DNA of 53,748 nucleotides, from positions 1-53,748 of the forward strand of contig NZ_CANLDD010000027.1 in NCBI RefSeq assembly GCF_947489355.1, in the 5' to 3' direction. Position numbers and translations under genes: made by a program. The DNA is from an uncultured Microbulbifer sp. Its GTDB lineage: Bacteria > Pseudomonadota > Gammaproteobacteria > Pseudomonadales > Cellvibrionaceae. Shown piece after piece: positions 28,601 to 37,923 of this stretch; position 1 is the first letter of the stretch, and each line of letters starts with the position of its first letter. Below the pieces are notes generated by a model, which saw nothing but the letters and a program-made list of their open reading frames with translations, was not told the DNA's origin and made no database searches.

Positions 28601-29307
28601 TTTGACAGTGCTTCCAATGACAAACGGGATTTTTGGACCCAGCCTGTTTCTGAAATCGCCAACTTTTGCCATAACAGCCTGGCTTCTTCTTTCTGCTTAT
28701 TTCTGCTGTAAGCCTGCGCCAGGTTAAATTCAACCAATGCAAGAAATTCTTTTCCAAATTTTTCGCCGATTTTTTGCCTGACCATCTCCAGGTCCTCTAC
28801 TGCATAGTGGGCCCTTCTCAAAAAGGCTGGCATATTTGCACAGCTGATACCACGTTGAAGCCTAGCACCCAGATTGAACGGCCACTGTTTCACCGCCCTA
28901 TCCATTATTCGGTTACCTGTTCTTGAGAATAGTGCGAGTTTGCTAAACTCATTAGTATAGAAACTGGATTTATATGAAATCGTAGAACCCAAAGCCGCGT
29001 CCAATTCTGCGTCATCATTTAGCTGTTCTCGCAACTGTTTCAAGTGCTCTTCTAAAGCTACCACCTCCTCAACACGGGCCTCGGAAGACGAAGTCAACAA
29101 GGCCAATTGAGTGAGATAGGCTGCCTTTTTATATTCAGGCGAAGAATTACTATCCAGGGCGGCAATAAGACGGAGCCTGTCAGAATAATTGGCAGGAATT
29201 TCTGTTGGCAGAATATAATCCACAGCCCATGCCTTGAAAAAGCAGGCAGTTAAAGCCAGCATGACAACGAAGCGGAAATGAAAAATGTGCAAGATGTTGG
29301 TTATCAT
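28597..29307 (-). CDS. Exported helical-repeat (TPR-like) protein
   Basis: A 236-residue protein with a signal peptide (hydrophobic stretch ending AWA near residue 28), then helical repeats that look TPR-like near the end (FLALVEFNLAQAYSRNKQKEEARLLWQKL). It is predicted to be periplasmic. Its start overlaps the ATPase stop (ATGA) and its stop overlaps the permease start, so it is locked into the transporter operon and probably assists it. I do not recognise a named family. Confidence 0.6.
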   Translation of the reverse strand: MITNILHIFHFRFVVMLALTACFFKAWAVDYILPTEIPANYSDRLRLIAALDSNSSPEYKKAAYLTQLALLTSSSEARVEEVVALEEHLKQLREQLNDDAELDAALGSTISYKSSFYTNEFSKLALFSRTGNRIMDRAVKQWPFNLGARLQRGISCANMPAFLRRAHYAVEDLEMVRQKIGEKFGKEFLALVEFNLAQAYSRNKQKEEARLLWQKLAISETGWVQKSRLSLEALSK

Positions 29308-30037
29308 GTCTGGGTTTCCTGCGCACTGACGCGCTTCAACGTCTGTCTAGCAGAAGTCACTGCTGCTACAGCGCTATCATTGACCAATTCATCATCGCAA
29401 AGGGTAATGACCCTAGACGTCAGGTTTGTAATATACGCATCATGCGTTGAAATAACAAAAGTGATGCCTTGATCCTTATTCAAATTTTGTACCAACCGCA
29501 TAATATTTTCAGAGGTTCTGGAGTCTAAATTTGCAGTTGGTTCATCTGCCAGAACAATATCCGGTTGAGTAACTATGGCTCTGGCAATAGCGACACGCTG
29601 CATTTGCCCGCCTGACATCTGCGCCGGCCGCAGGCTACCCAGTTTCTCCAGACCGACATCTCTCAAAGCCTGAACCCCTTGTGATCTGGCATCCCGCACA
29701 CCTCTCAGTACCAAAGGGTATATCACGTTTTCCAAGGCGGTGAGTACGGGTATCAAATTAAACGATTGGAATACAATACCGATATTCCTGCGCCTTAATC
29801 GGAGCGCTTGTGTTCGCTGAGCGTTCCGATATTCACGCCTCTCACAAGCACACTGCCGGAATCACTTTGATCCAATGCCGATATAATATTCAGCAAAGTA
29901 CTCTTACCACTGCCACTGGGGCCTGTGAGCGCAACAAGTTCGCCCTTATCCATTGAAAGGGTGATATTCTTAAGAGCATCAACCCAGGCATTTCCGATCA
30001 AATAGCGCTTTGAAACACTGGTAAGTTTAACCAGCAT
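29304..30037 (-). pseudogene. LolD-type ABC transporter ATPase, frameshifted
   Basis: A LolD/MacB-like ATPase in two frames. The first piece has Walker A GPSGSGKST near residues 39-47 and ends LSEHKRSD then a TAA at 29795-29797. The second continues RRRNIGIVFQSFN (Q-loop) and has the signature MSGGQMQRV and Walker B DIVLADEPT plus the H-loop VISTHD. Insertion of one base in the GATTAAGG region (to give DLRRR) restores the frame. The start ATG at 30037 overlaps the preceding TPR stop (TGATG). It would power the LolC/E-like permease. Confidence 0.88.
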
Positions 30038-30771
30038 CAGTTGCCATCCAAAGCCACAAACCGTTGTGTCAGCTCCTTGCAGGATGCCTGCAGGATGTAT
30101 GGACAACGCGCCAAGACCATCGCCTTTTGATAATAATTGGATGCAGTAGCCATATCCGCACTATCCTCCCGTTCTTTAATAAGATAGGCATTAGCCAACG
30201 CTATATAGATCAGTTGTTTGGCTTCCATGGGTATGGCTTTCGGTGTCTCACTTATCAACGCATTAAACCAGGCTTCATCCTCAAAGACGCGATGGAAAAA
30301 ACCACCGATTGGACCCACATAGGCAAAAGTCAACAAGCGAATCATACGAACGCTAAAATCTGAATTTGCTTCGAGTGCAGCCGCATCCACTTGACCCATG
30401 GCATGACGCAAACGATAGAGTTTATAAATACCCATCAATGGGTCAAACATAGCACCAGCTAATTTCCCCTCGTTGGAATAAAAGGCAGCCTTGATCAGCA
30501 TATTATCAGGCTCTTTCCGATAGGCTCTTCCTAATAAACCAGCTGCTTTACCTATCTCATTGTGTTGGCTGTACAATTGCCCTAATTGTAGCATCGAGGC
30601 CGTGTCAAATTTATTCTCGTCAAGCCTTGCATGAAGAAAATTTAACTGTTTATCGTCGCGCCCACTATAGGCTATTTTCTCGAATTCGATGGGTGCTGAA
30701 CCTGAAAACCAGGCAACAATATTCCCAATACCCATACCTATTAATAGTATTACCAGCCATTTCTTAATCAT
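30037..30771 (-). CDS. Membrane-anchored TPR-like protein
   Basis: A 244-residue protein with an N-terminal membrane helix (KWLVILLIGMGIGNIVAWF) and several helical repeats (LQLGQLYSQHNEIGKAAGLLGRAYRK; AKQLIYIALANAYLIKERED). It is probably anchored in the inner membrane with its repeats in the periplasm. I chose the ATG at 30771; a TTG four codons earlier is possible. It lies 18 bases after the ACP gene and overlaps the ATPase start. It may couple product formation to export, which is inference. Confidence 0.6.
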   Translation of the reverse strand: MIKKWLVILLIGMGIGNIVAWFSGSAPIEFEKIAYSGRDDKQLNFLHARLDENKFDTASMLQLGQLYSQHNEIGKAAGLLGRAYRKEPDNMLIKAAFYSNEGKLAGAMFDPLMGIYKLYRLRHAMGQVDAAALEANSDFSVRMIRLLTFAYVGPIGGFFHRVFEDEAWFNALISETPKAIPMEAKQLIYIALANAYLIKEREDSADMATASNYYQKAMVLARCPYILQASCKELTQRFVALDGN

Positions 30772-30789
30772 TGATGGATCCAAAGAAGT

Positions 30790-31047
30790 TTACGCTTCAA
30801 CAGAATTTTCAATAAGTTGGCTATCCATTTCCTGTAGCGTAGTATGCTCATCAAAAACTAGATTTTCAGGATTCATTACACCAGGATAGAGCTGTTCGCA
30901 AATCAGTATTACTTCAACGATATTCAGCGAGTCTATCCCCAGATCGGCAATGGGCATATCAGGGTCAACAGAATCGACATTCAACATAAGTGATATTTGT
31001 TCACAAAGCACCTTGACTTTACTCTCTATAATCTCTGTAGACATCAT
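30790..31047 (-). CDS. Acyl carrier protein
   Basis: An 85-residue carrier protein with the phosphopantetheine site DLGIDSLN (Ser-40) and the usual acidic four-helix character. It starts at ATG 31047 in a TAATG overlap with the Asn-synthetase-like gene, with GGAG upstream. Within this operon it is the only visible carrier, so it probably bears the substrate for the ligase, dehydrogenase and halogenase-like enzyme. Confidence 0.9.
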   Translation of the reverse strand: MMSTEIIESKVKVLCEQISLMLNVDSVDPDMPIADLGIDSLNIVEVILICEQLYPGVMNPENLVFDEHTTLQEMDSQLIENSVEA

Positions 31048-32180
31048 TAATCTCCATTAGTATGGTGCACTTTCAAATTATAAAATCTCAACAAATAATC
31101 CAGAGTTAGAGTAAATAGATAGATCCGATGCTCATCTTTACAATGTTTATATTGTAATTTAATGAGCTTCGCACTAATCATAGGAGGGATAAAAAACCAG
31201 TTGCGAGCAAGCCACTGGTTTCCGTAAAAGAAAATCCTTTGAAACGAATCATAAATATTGGCTATTGAGTTATCATCAATGGAAAAAATAGAGCCAAGTG
31301 TTGGCTCTACAGTATGGGAATCTACGATCCGGATTTTTGTTCCTGTATTTGAGGCTAATATATTTAACAAAAATCTCTTGAATGGAAAGTTAAAATTAAT
31401 ATCTATATATTCTTCAATTTCCATATTACACCCGGAGCTATTCCAACTTAAATTGAGAAATTCAAGCACTCTCAGGGCATGCCCCTTAATATCAATACCA
31501 CTGACAACATTGTTTTTATGAGCTTTATTAAAAATCAAATTACTTTCCCTATTACAATAAAAACTACCTGGAAGACTACTTCTCTCCACAGTAATTATAT
31601 TTGTATTACAGGACTTCATACTGTGATAATATTTTGCAAGAAACACGCTATCAAAAGGTGACAACAAGAGAGAAGCCACTCTTGGCAACAGGTTATAAAT
31701 TGCTGACTTATGCCCCTGTGGTTCAAGCAGCGATGCATGAAAACCACCTTGTTTAGGCATGCGCTTTTCTAACCATATCAGTTCTTTGGCGTTAACTGAT
31801 ACACAATCACCCGGAAACAGCATTCTAACACCCATAAGCAAACATTTTCGATCAATCGAAAAGCCAAAGTATTCCATTTCAATAAGATAACGAAGATCAA
31901 CCCTATTAACACCCATTTGCAAAAAGGATAATATGTTCTGCCCTAAGTACAATCGGTTATTATTTATATAGTAGAATAAAGCACTGTCGAAAGATTGCGA
32001 AATCTGTAAGTAAAAATTTTTTTTACCATATTTACGAATAACGCCTTGCTCTCCCCCACACCCTTCAAAACTGGGCTTTGTTGAGCTTCTACCATTTATG
32101 AGGTTTAGCAGGCAAATCTCTGATCCATTTGCTATTGCAATCGATTTCATCTCTGGTTTAGTATCATACCCCTTTTTCAC
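31047..32180 (-). CDS. Degenerate asparagine-synthetase-like protein
   Basis: A 377-residue protein resembling the class II asparagine synthetase fold. The middle (NNNRLYLGQNILSFLQ, then LLMGVRMLFPGDCVSV) matches the end of the glutaminase domain and the linker of that family. The N-terminal nucleophile Cys of the glutaminase domain is absent, and the PP-loop motif SGGxDS appears as LSPFDS near residues 173-178, so glutaminase and perhaps ATP-pyrophosphatase activity look lost. The GTG at 32180 is in a GTGA overlap with the hydrolase stop; an ATG at 32150 is possible. It may be a pseudoenzyme or a divergent amidotransferase acting on the carrier-bound product. Confidence 0.55.
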   Translation of the reverse strand: MKKGYDTKPEMKSIAIANGSEICLLNLINGRSSTKPSFEGCGGEQGVIRKYGKKNFYLQISQSFDSALFYYINNNRLYLGQNILSFLQMGVNRVDLRYLIEMEYFGFSIDRKCLLMGVRMLFPGDCVSVNAKELIWLEKRMPKQGGFHASLLEPQGHKSAIYNLLPRVASLLLSPFDSVFLAKYYHSMKSCNTNIITVERSSLPGSFYCNRESNLIFNKAHKNNVVSGIDIKGHALRVLEFLNLSWNSSGCNMEIEEYIDINFNFPFKRFLLNILASNTGTKIRIVDSHTVEPTLGSIFSIDDNSIANIYDSFQRIFFYGNQWLARNWFFIPPMISAKLIKLQYKHCKDEHRIYLFTLTLDYLLRFYNLKVHHTNGD

Positions 32181-33091
32181 ACTTCCACCGCTAGAGAAAA
32201 GATTGATGTTGCGTGCAACCAAGATGAAATCAGTTTTGCTGACGCCGAAATAGCAGACATATGATTCGCCCTCGGTATTTCAGTCAGTCGCGAATCTATA
32301 TCCGGAGAGATAAACCAAGTCATTACCGTATATAGAATATGCGCATCAATCACCTCATCAAATTCTCCAACAATAAAATGACAGGGAATGTCAATACTGC
32401 TAAATAACTCAGCATAGTATTTAGCATTGTAAGCACCCAGCAGATTGTAGCTGCAGTCGAGAATTCTTTGTTGGTTCCCCGCAATTGATCCCAGTGCAGG
32501 AAAGTGTAAAACTGGTAAGTTCCTGAAGTAAGGGATTAGCAGCGCCAGCCAGTAAAGCCACAAGTTCATTTTAGGAAGATTTTTCAGCTCAGACTCTACC
32601 AGAGGCTTTGAATATCTTTTCCTACGGAAATATCTGAAAAAATGCCCCCATCCGGATGTGTCGTAATTATGTTTCCTTGTTTCGTCTGTCTGTGTCAGTG
32701 GTGGCGCAATCGCAAAAAAAGCGATAATATTCTTTGTTCCATACATCCCCAGATAGCGAAGTGCCACCAGTGCACCTGCACTATGCCCGCCGAGCACGAA
32801 ATGATGCACCCCTTTCCCCTTCAGGTGATTTACCAGGTCTTGCAAATCATCTTGCAGTTGATCTTGGTAATCCAGATCTCCTGGACGCCCTTCGCTGTTG
32901 CCGTGGCCTCGCCAATCCGGCAGACAGACGGTGATACCCCGGTCCTGTACTATACGACCAAACATAAGATACCATTGACTGTTAAATGTACTACCGTGCA
33001 TACAAATTAACACCGCCTGAGTATATTCTGACGGCAACCAGCGAAACGCTAATTTCTTCCCATCACGCGCTAAAAAAAATTCTTGAGTCAC
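32177..33091 (-). CDS. Alpha/beta hydrolase (lysophospholipase/thioesterase-like)
   Basis: A 304-residue hydrolase. MHGSTFNSQW near residue 31 forms the oxyanion region, GGHSAGA gives the nucleophile Ser-104, an Asp follows in VGEFDEVID and the His in RANHMSA near the end. DWRGHGNSEGRP is typical of monoacylglycerol-lipase-like members. It lies 36 bases after the halogenase-like gene. In this setting it may act as a type II thioesterase or release the product; in exosortase A loci a similar hydrolase accompanies the ligase and decarboxylase. The substrate is unknown. Confidence 0.8.
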   Translation of the reverse strand: MTQEFFLARDGKKLAFRWLPSEYTQAVLICMHGSTFNSQWYLMFGRIVQDRGITVCLPDWRGHGNSEGRPGDLDYQDQLQDDLQDLVNHLKGKGVHHFVLGGHSAGALVALRYLGMYGTKNIIAFFAIAPPLTQTDETRKHNYDTSGWGHFFRYFRRKRYSKPLVESELKNLPKMNLWLYWLALLIPYFRNLPVLHFPALGSIAGNQQRILDCSYNLLGAYNAKYYAELFSSIDIPCHFIVGEFDEVIDAHILYTVMTWFISPDIDSRLTEIPRANHMSAISASAKLISSWLHATSIFSLAVEV

Positions 33092-33127
33092 ATAGTCCTC
33101 GAAAGTTCTATTTTTAAATATTTATGT

Positions 33128-35062
33128 TCATTCTTGTGTTTTTCTTTGATCGATCGCTGCGTTCATAATACTGTCGGGCTGGCTGCGAGCGAACGCCAAA
33201 AACACCGCCACCATGCCAGGCCTGGCAATATAGTCCTGAGTCTGCGCCCAGATTGCCTCAGCTTTCTTTGTAATATTTTTCTGCTCATCCTCAGACAGGC
33301 AACCTGACGAATCACTTATATTGACTACCCCGGTATGGAAGGAGTCGGCAGATATAAAAGCCCTAACTTTGGTATTAGTTTGATCAGAAATAATCTCAGA
33401 TAATTTTTCTGAAATCTTCTGAAAAAGCCATTCTTCATCTTTCTTATTCAAAGTAGGCTTTTCTAGGATATCGGATAGTAAAATACTGTTATGCACCACC
33501 ATCCTGTTGGCGAGCAACGGGAGATCTAATTTAACTTGAACAATCGTAAGGAATATTTCTACCCAGAGCTTGATTCGCAAATCAATACGCCAACCATCAC
33601 GTCCATTTATACCCATCTGATATACAAAGTATTTATAATAATCAGCACCAGATTCAAAAAATCCATCAGAATTTTTTCGATAGTATCTGCCCTCGGATTT
33701 TACAATCTCCACTGTGGCCAGTAGCTGATTTTGCAGAATCAGCTCTAACGCCATATAGCCGCGGCGTAAATAGCTTTTACGCTGCCAATATGCCTGATTT
33801 AGATAACTTCCCGATATATAATCCCAGACAATCTCCAGGAAATAGGCAGCGGTGTTGTAAGCCAGTAAAGGAGAGCAGAGTTCTGCAGAGTCAATAATAG
33901 GATAAACATTAGCCACATGAGCGTACAGTCCCTGAAAGAACTCCTTGGCAGTTCGATTCGCAATCGGCAACTCAGTTTCGAGTATTTTCTGCGCTTTATC
34001 TCTGTCAACCTCTCCAATATCCTTAAGCACATATTTTGTGATATGGTCGTTAAACAGGGCAATCATGTCCCCACCGCCACTAAACAAAGGATCGAGAAAC
34101 ATGGCCGAAAATCCGGATGTTGCCCATCTTTCTGCGAAGATAAATTCATCCGCCCTGTAGGCAAGCTGCCCCCAAGCTTCAAAGTCGACAATATCAGCAC
34201 CCTGTAATAATTCCGAAACCGCCCTATATTGCATTAGAAAGTTGAGAAAATTCTCTTTTTTGGTCGGCGGACAATTAAATTTTTCTTTTTCCCCAACGAC
34301 ACCTATACTCGTATAACCGCCACTGAGAGGTATTACCCAGATCCAATATCCATTACCTGCGAAGTGGTTCGTAGACAAAAATCGTCCATAGGCTCTTTTT
34401 CTCCAGGCTTCATTACCCATTGAGTCAATATCCTGAATATTCCTAAAACGCCCCCAAGCGGAAAAATGCTTCGGCACATTCTCTAGTCGGGTTAATTTTT
34501 TATGCTTCCGGGAAATTCTATTTCGACCGCTGCAATCGATCAGCCAGCGAGCATGCACTGAAATCTCATTATCCTCTGTTGACAACTCTACCGAATGCCT
34601 CTTATCACCCTGTCTTATTTCCAGTCTGGTAGCCTTGATTCCCATTATCACTTCGATACCGTTATCACGATTCATATCTACCAGGTCTGCTTCCAAACGG
34701 GCCCGATCCAACTGAAATGCGGGATGCGGTGGAATACTGGTGGTTCCATGTTCACTCATCTCCGCAAGAGTTAAACTGTGATCAGGATTATCATAGAAGA
34801 AACGCAGGCCGTTCTTGGGAAGGTGATTGCGGTAAAGATAATTAACCATACCCAGTTGTTTTATAAAGTAATGGCCCGCCATCTCTACCGTGGCCTCACC
34901 TACTTTACCGCGAAATTTACTATTGGCTTCCACTACAAGAATAGATATGTTACGGCTGCCGCGCCTTAGCTGTCGGGCAAGGGTTAGGCCTGCCCAACCT
35001 CCACCGATGATGATTACGTCATATTCAGATTTTAGTAGTGTGACTGCATTCATCAAAATCAT
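33128..35062 (-). CDS. Flavin-dependent halogenase-like oxidoreductase
   Basis: A 644-residue protein of the tryptophan-halogenase-type FAD family. The GGGWAG dinucleotide motif is at residues 20-25, KVGEATVE near residue 53, a Lys in LPKNGLRFF at residue 83, and the halogenase marker WxWxIP as YWIWVIP near residues 239-245. The PKxGLRFF form resembles enzymes that act on carrier-tethered acyl groups better than free-tryptophan halogenases. A C-terminal extension of about 250 residues is unusual. It starts in an ATGA overlap with the dehydrogenase stop. Halogenation versus plain oxidation cannot be decided from sequence. Confidence 0.82.
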   Translation of the reverse strand: MILMNAVTLLKSEYDVIIIGGGWAGLTLARQLRRGSRNISILVVEANSKFRGKVGEATVEMAGHYFIKQLGMVNYLYRNHLPKNGLRFFYDNPDHSLTLAEMSEHGTTSIPPHPAFQLDRARLEADLVDMNRDNGIEVIMGIKATRLEIRQGDKRHSVELSTEDNEISVHARWLIDCSGRNRISRKHKKLTRLENVPKHFSAWGRFRNIQDIDSMGNEAWRKRAYGRFLSTNHFAGNGYWIWVIPLSGGYTSIGVVGEKEKFNCPPTKKENFLNFLMQYRAVSELLQGADIVDFEAWGQLAYRADEFIFAERWATSGFSAMFLDPLFSGGGDMIALFNDHITKYVLKDIGEVDRDKAQKILETELPIANRTAKEFFQGLYAHVANVYPIIDSAELCSPLLAYNTAAYFLEIVWDYISGSYLNQAYWQRKSYLRRGYMALELILQNQLLATVEIVKSEGRYYRKNSDGFFESGADYYKYFVYQMGINGRDGWRIDLRIKLWVEIFLTIVQVKLDLPLLANRMVVHNSILLSDILEKPTLNKKDEEWLFQKISEKLSEIISDQTNTKVRAFISADSFHTGVVNISDSSGCLSEDEQKNITKKAEAIWAQTQDYIARPGMVAVFLAFARSQPDSIMNAAIDQRKTQE

Positions 35063-36906
35063 TCCAATTCGCTCAACAGAGAACTCCAGTCAGAAAATTC
35101 TAATTCACAAAATGAATTACGATCTTGAATAACATTTAAATAATATTGTGTTCTAGGTAACTCATTTCTGATGAAAAATTTGGCAATAATAATTTTTGAG
35201 TTAAAAAATTCTTTATTTTCATTTCTTTTGCTCAACTTGCAAGAAGACACGCAAGCAGCTTCCAGTAGCAACCAGGCCAGAGTAATATCTCCCATCATAT
35301 GAAGAATCCGGGTACTATAGGCAGGGATTTTCAACATTTCCTTGCTCTTGACCCAGTCATGTACAACCTTTAATACGGTTTCAAAGTGTCCAAGGGAGTC
35401 TTTCAAACAGCTAAATTCGTCTAGGAGCTGCGGATAATCCCCTGCCGTATCAATAAATCTATCAATCTCTATCTTATATATATTGAAAAGCTTACTCGTA
35501 TTACCCAATCCCAGCTTGTCTCGGATAAGATCCTGACTTTGGATATAATTAGTACCTTCCCATATTGCCAGTACCTTGATATCCCGGGCATACTGCTCTA
35601 AGCCCATATCTCGTAAATACCCGCGGCCACCACAGGTCTGAATAGCCAGCTCACATATTCTCCAAGCCTGGTCACTGATATAAGCTTTTACAACCGGGGT
35701 CAGTAGATCTACCAGACCCTGGTGATGCACTCTCTCCATTTCCTTATCATCGCGCCCCTCAAAAGTATTAATAAGACTCTCCGACAAGGTCAATTTCGCA
35801 ATTAGAGCACGACAACCCTCTACCTTGGACTTCATTTCTAGCAGCATCCGCTGTACATCGGCATGCTCTAAAATGTTGACCCGATCGGCCGTTGGACTAA
35901 AGCTCTGATCGAACCGCTTGCCCTGAAGCCGCCTGGAAGCGTAGGAAAGTGCGTTATAGTATGCAGAAGAGGCCATTCCCAGAGCATAGACACCCGTGCT
36001 TATCCTGGCCTGGTTCATTAACGTAAGGAACTGCAAGAGGCCCACATTTTCCCGCTCCCCCAACAAATAACCCCGGCAGGGACCCTGCGCACCGAAAGTA
36101 AGATGTGTATTGGCACACCCTTTGAAACCCATTTTTTCAGCTAAAGATATACACTCTACATGGTTAAATCCGCCGAGAGTACCATCTTCATCCACCCAGT
36201 ATTTGGGTACTACAAAACAAGAAAGGCCATAGGTCCCCGATCCACTCTGCTCACCCCTGCCCAATACAAAGTAGATAATATTATCAGTCAGATCATGCAT
36301 ACCGGCACTAATCAGATATTTCTCACCAGTCAGCAAATATGTGCCGTCTGCCTGTCTCCTTGCCCTGGTTTCCACTAGAGAGACATCACTTCCCGCTTGT
36401 GGTTCTGTGAGGCACAGGCAAGCAGTCCACTCCGAAGCAGCCAACCTGTCTCTAAAAAGCACCTTCTGTATCTCGCTGCCATATCTGTCTAACAAAGTGG
36501 ATGAGGGCAGGCAGAAACCTCCATAGGCCATAAAGCTGGGATTAGATCCCATAAACATCTCAAGAATCATCTGCAAAATAAATGGCGGCAAAGTACTTCT
36601 TCTCTCCCCGCTTACAGAGGTTACACCGGTCCACTCCTGCTTAAATCTTTTCCACATTTTCGGAAAAGACTCAGGAAGCTGAATACTACCAGCCTTTAGC
36701 TGGCAACCTTGTTCATCAGCTTGCTGAAAGCCGGGACCCAACACTTGATAGGCAAAATTCTTTGCGCGCAACAATACTTCGTGCAGGATTTCCGGTGAGC
36801 AGTCCTGGTAGAGAGGGTGTTCAAACAATTCTCGCGTCTGATAGAACTGATCTTCAATAAGAAATTTGAACTCTCTTAGATCAATCTTATAGATATTTTT
36901 AGACAT
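35059..36906 (-). CDS. Acyl-CoA dehydrogenase (acyl-ACP oxidase candidate)
   Basis: A 615-residue flavoprotein with full acyl-CoA dehydrogenase architecture: LCLTEPQAGSDVS near residue 167, GTYLLTGEKYLIS near residue 187, and the catalytic Glu in AIWEGTN near residue 450. The C-terminal extension past about 480 is like the longer DmdC/FadE-type members. AAGGAG lies 8 bases before the ATG, a strong ribosome site. It probably introduces a double bond into a carrier-bound acyl or aminoacyl chain, as PltE does in pyrrole pathways; the substrate here is inferred. Confidence 0.9.
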   Translation of the reverse strand: MSKNIYKIDLREFKFLIEDQFYQTRELFEHPLYQDCSPEILHEVLLRAKNFAYQVLGPGFQQADEQGCQLKAGSIQLPESFPKMWKRFKQEWTGVTSVSGERRSTLPPFILQMILEMFMGSNPSFMAYGGFCLPSSTLLDRYGSEIQKVLFRDRLAASEWTACLCLTEPQAGSDVSLVETRARRQADGTYLLTGEKYLISAGMHDLTDNIIYFVLGRGEQSGSGTYGLSCFVVPKYWVDEDGTLGGFNHVECISLAEKMGFKGCANTHLTFGAQGPCRGYLLGERENVGLLQFLTLMNQARISTGVYALGMASSAYYNALSYASRRLQGKRFDQSFSPTADRVNILEHADVQRMLLEMKSKVEGCRALIAKLTLSESLINTFEGRDDKEMERVHHQGLVDLLTPVVKAYISDQAWRICELAIQTCGGRGYLRDMGLEQYARDIKVLAIWEGTNYIQSQDLIRDKLGLGNTSKLFNIYKIEIDRFIDTAGDYPQLLDEFSCLKDSLGHFETVLKVVHDWVKSKEMLKIPAYSTRILHMMGDITLAWLLLEAACVSSCKLSKRNENKEFFNSKIIIAKFFIRNELPRTQYYLNVIQDRNSFCELEFSDWSSLLSELE

Positions 36907-37921
36907 ATCCGACTCCTTGACCGGGCAGGAGTATTCGCCAGCTTCGGGAACCTAATACCCAATGAAATATTTGATTTATCTTCCCTCGATATTTTTTTTG
37001 GGGATACTGCAAGGCGTTGCGTATATGCAATAGATGGTTTCCACCCCTGATGTACCCGATATGCCATGCCACACTAAAGTCGAGATAAGCTTCTTCAAGG
37101 GAAAGGGTTTTCGTATTGATCAATCTTGAAACCGATCCGTTCTGTCCAGCAAAAGGACGTTCGATTGTAAGACATCCAGCTCTGCCACCACCACCGAGCG
37201 TAATGACCACGAGCTTCTCAAAACCTTCATCTAAGAAATATTTATTGATCTCTATGAGAGGTTTAATACTCAGGTAATGTTTTCCATCATCCTCAATACT
37301 TGGCAACCAACAGGCTTTTTCTATACAAGAAAATCCCTTTAGCAGGCATTTCGCCCAACGAGATGCAATATTGAACGATACCACACGACTTGTATTCTGC
37401 TCTGCAATAATAGAAGTTATTTTACTCAAATTCTTTATCAGATGCTGAGCGCCGTTAAGTGATGGATGCTGAGATAAAATAGAGCAGTTTGATATCCGAC
37501 AAATACTCTGCGATTGATAGTCTCTGCATATCCAGGTAACGGCCACTCCGGTAGTCACCTTAAGACCATCCTGGCCTGGTTTTATTCCAACTCCCAAGGC
37601 ATCCAAACACTCTTGTTGCCGATCTCTGGCGACTTCCAGATTAATAATGAGGGCCTCCGACTCTTTTCTGGTTGAGTAGCTTAGAATGGCTGCATGAAAG
37701 CTGGTACAAGCGCTTCCCAGAAAAAAAATATCGTGACCGACATCCTCCAGATCGGCAATAAAGCGTATTACACATCGATCAAGCAGTACATTTACTTCCC
37801 CGGCAGATACGATATAAATAAGCCTTGGAAGAACTGAAAACATGGACAGGTATCGATTCAGACAGCACAATAACTGAATTGTTTCTCCACTATTTTCTAT
37901 CCAGACACTTTTAATAAACAT
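36899..37921 (-). CDS. Divergent thiolase-fold (ketosynthase-like) protein 1
   Basis: A 340-residue protein that looks like a diverged beta-ketoacyl synthase. GSACTSFHAAI holds the likely active-site Cys-72 in a nucleophile-elbow setting, ALIINLEVARD follows as the expected strand, and VVITLGGGGRAG near residue 238 matches the glycine-rich end of KAS III-type enzymes. The classical His and Asn of condensing enzymes are not clearly present; DGKHYLS near residue 212 may be a relic. It resembles the second thiolase-like protein two genes upstream, so they may pair. Fold-level call only. Confidence 0.5.
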   Translation of the reverse strand: MFIKSVWIENSGETIQLLCCLNRYLSMFSVLPRLIYIVSAGEVNVLLDRCVIRFIADLEDVGHDIFFLGSACTSFHAAILSYSTRKESEALIINLEVARDRQQECLDALGVGIKPGQDGLKVTTGVAVTWICRDYQSQSICRISNCSILSQHPSLNGAQHLIKNLSKITSIIAEQNTSRVVSFNIASRWAKCLLKGFSCIEKACWLPSIEDDGKHYLSIKPLIEINKYFLDEGFEKLVVITLGGGGRAGCLTIERPFAGQNGSVSRLINTKTLSLEEAYLDFSVAWHIGYIRGGNHLLHIRNALQYPQKKYRGKINQIFHWVLGSRSWRILLPGQGVGYV

Positions 37922-37923
37922 AT

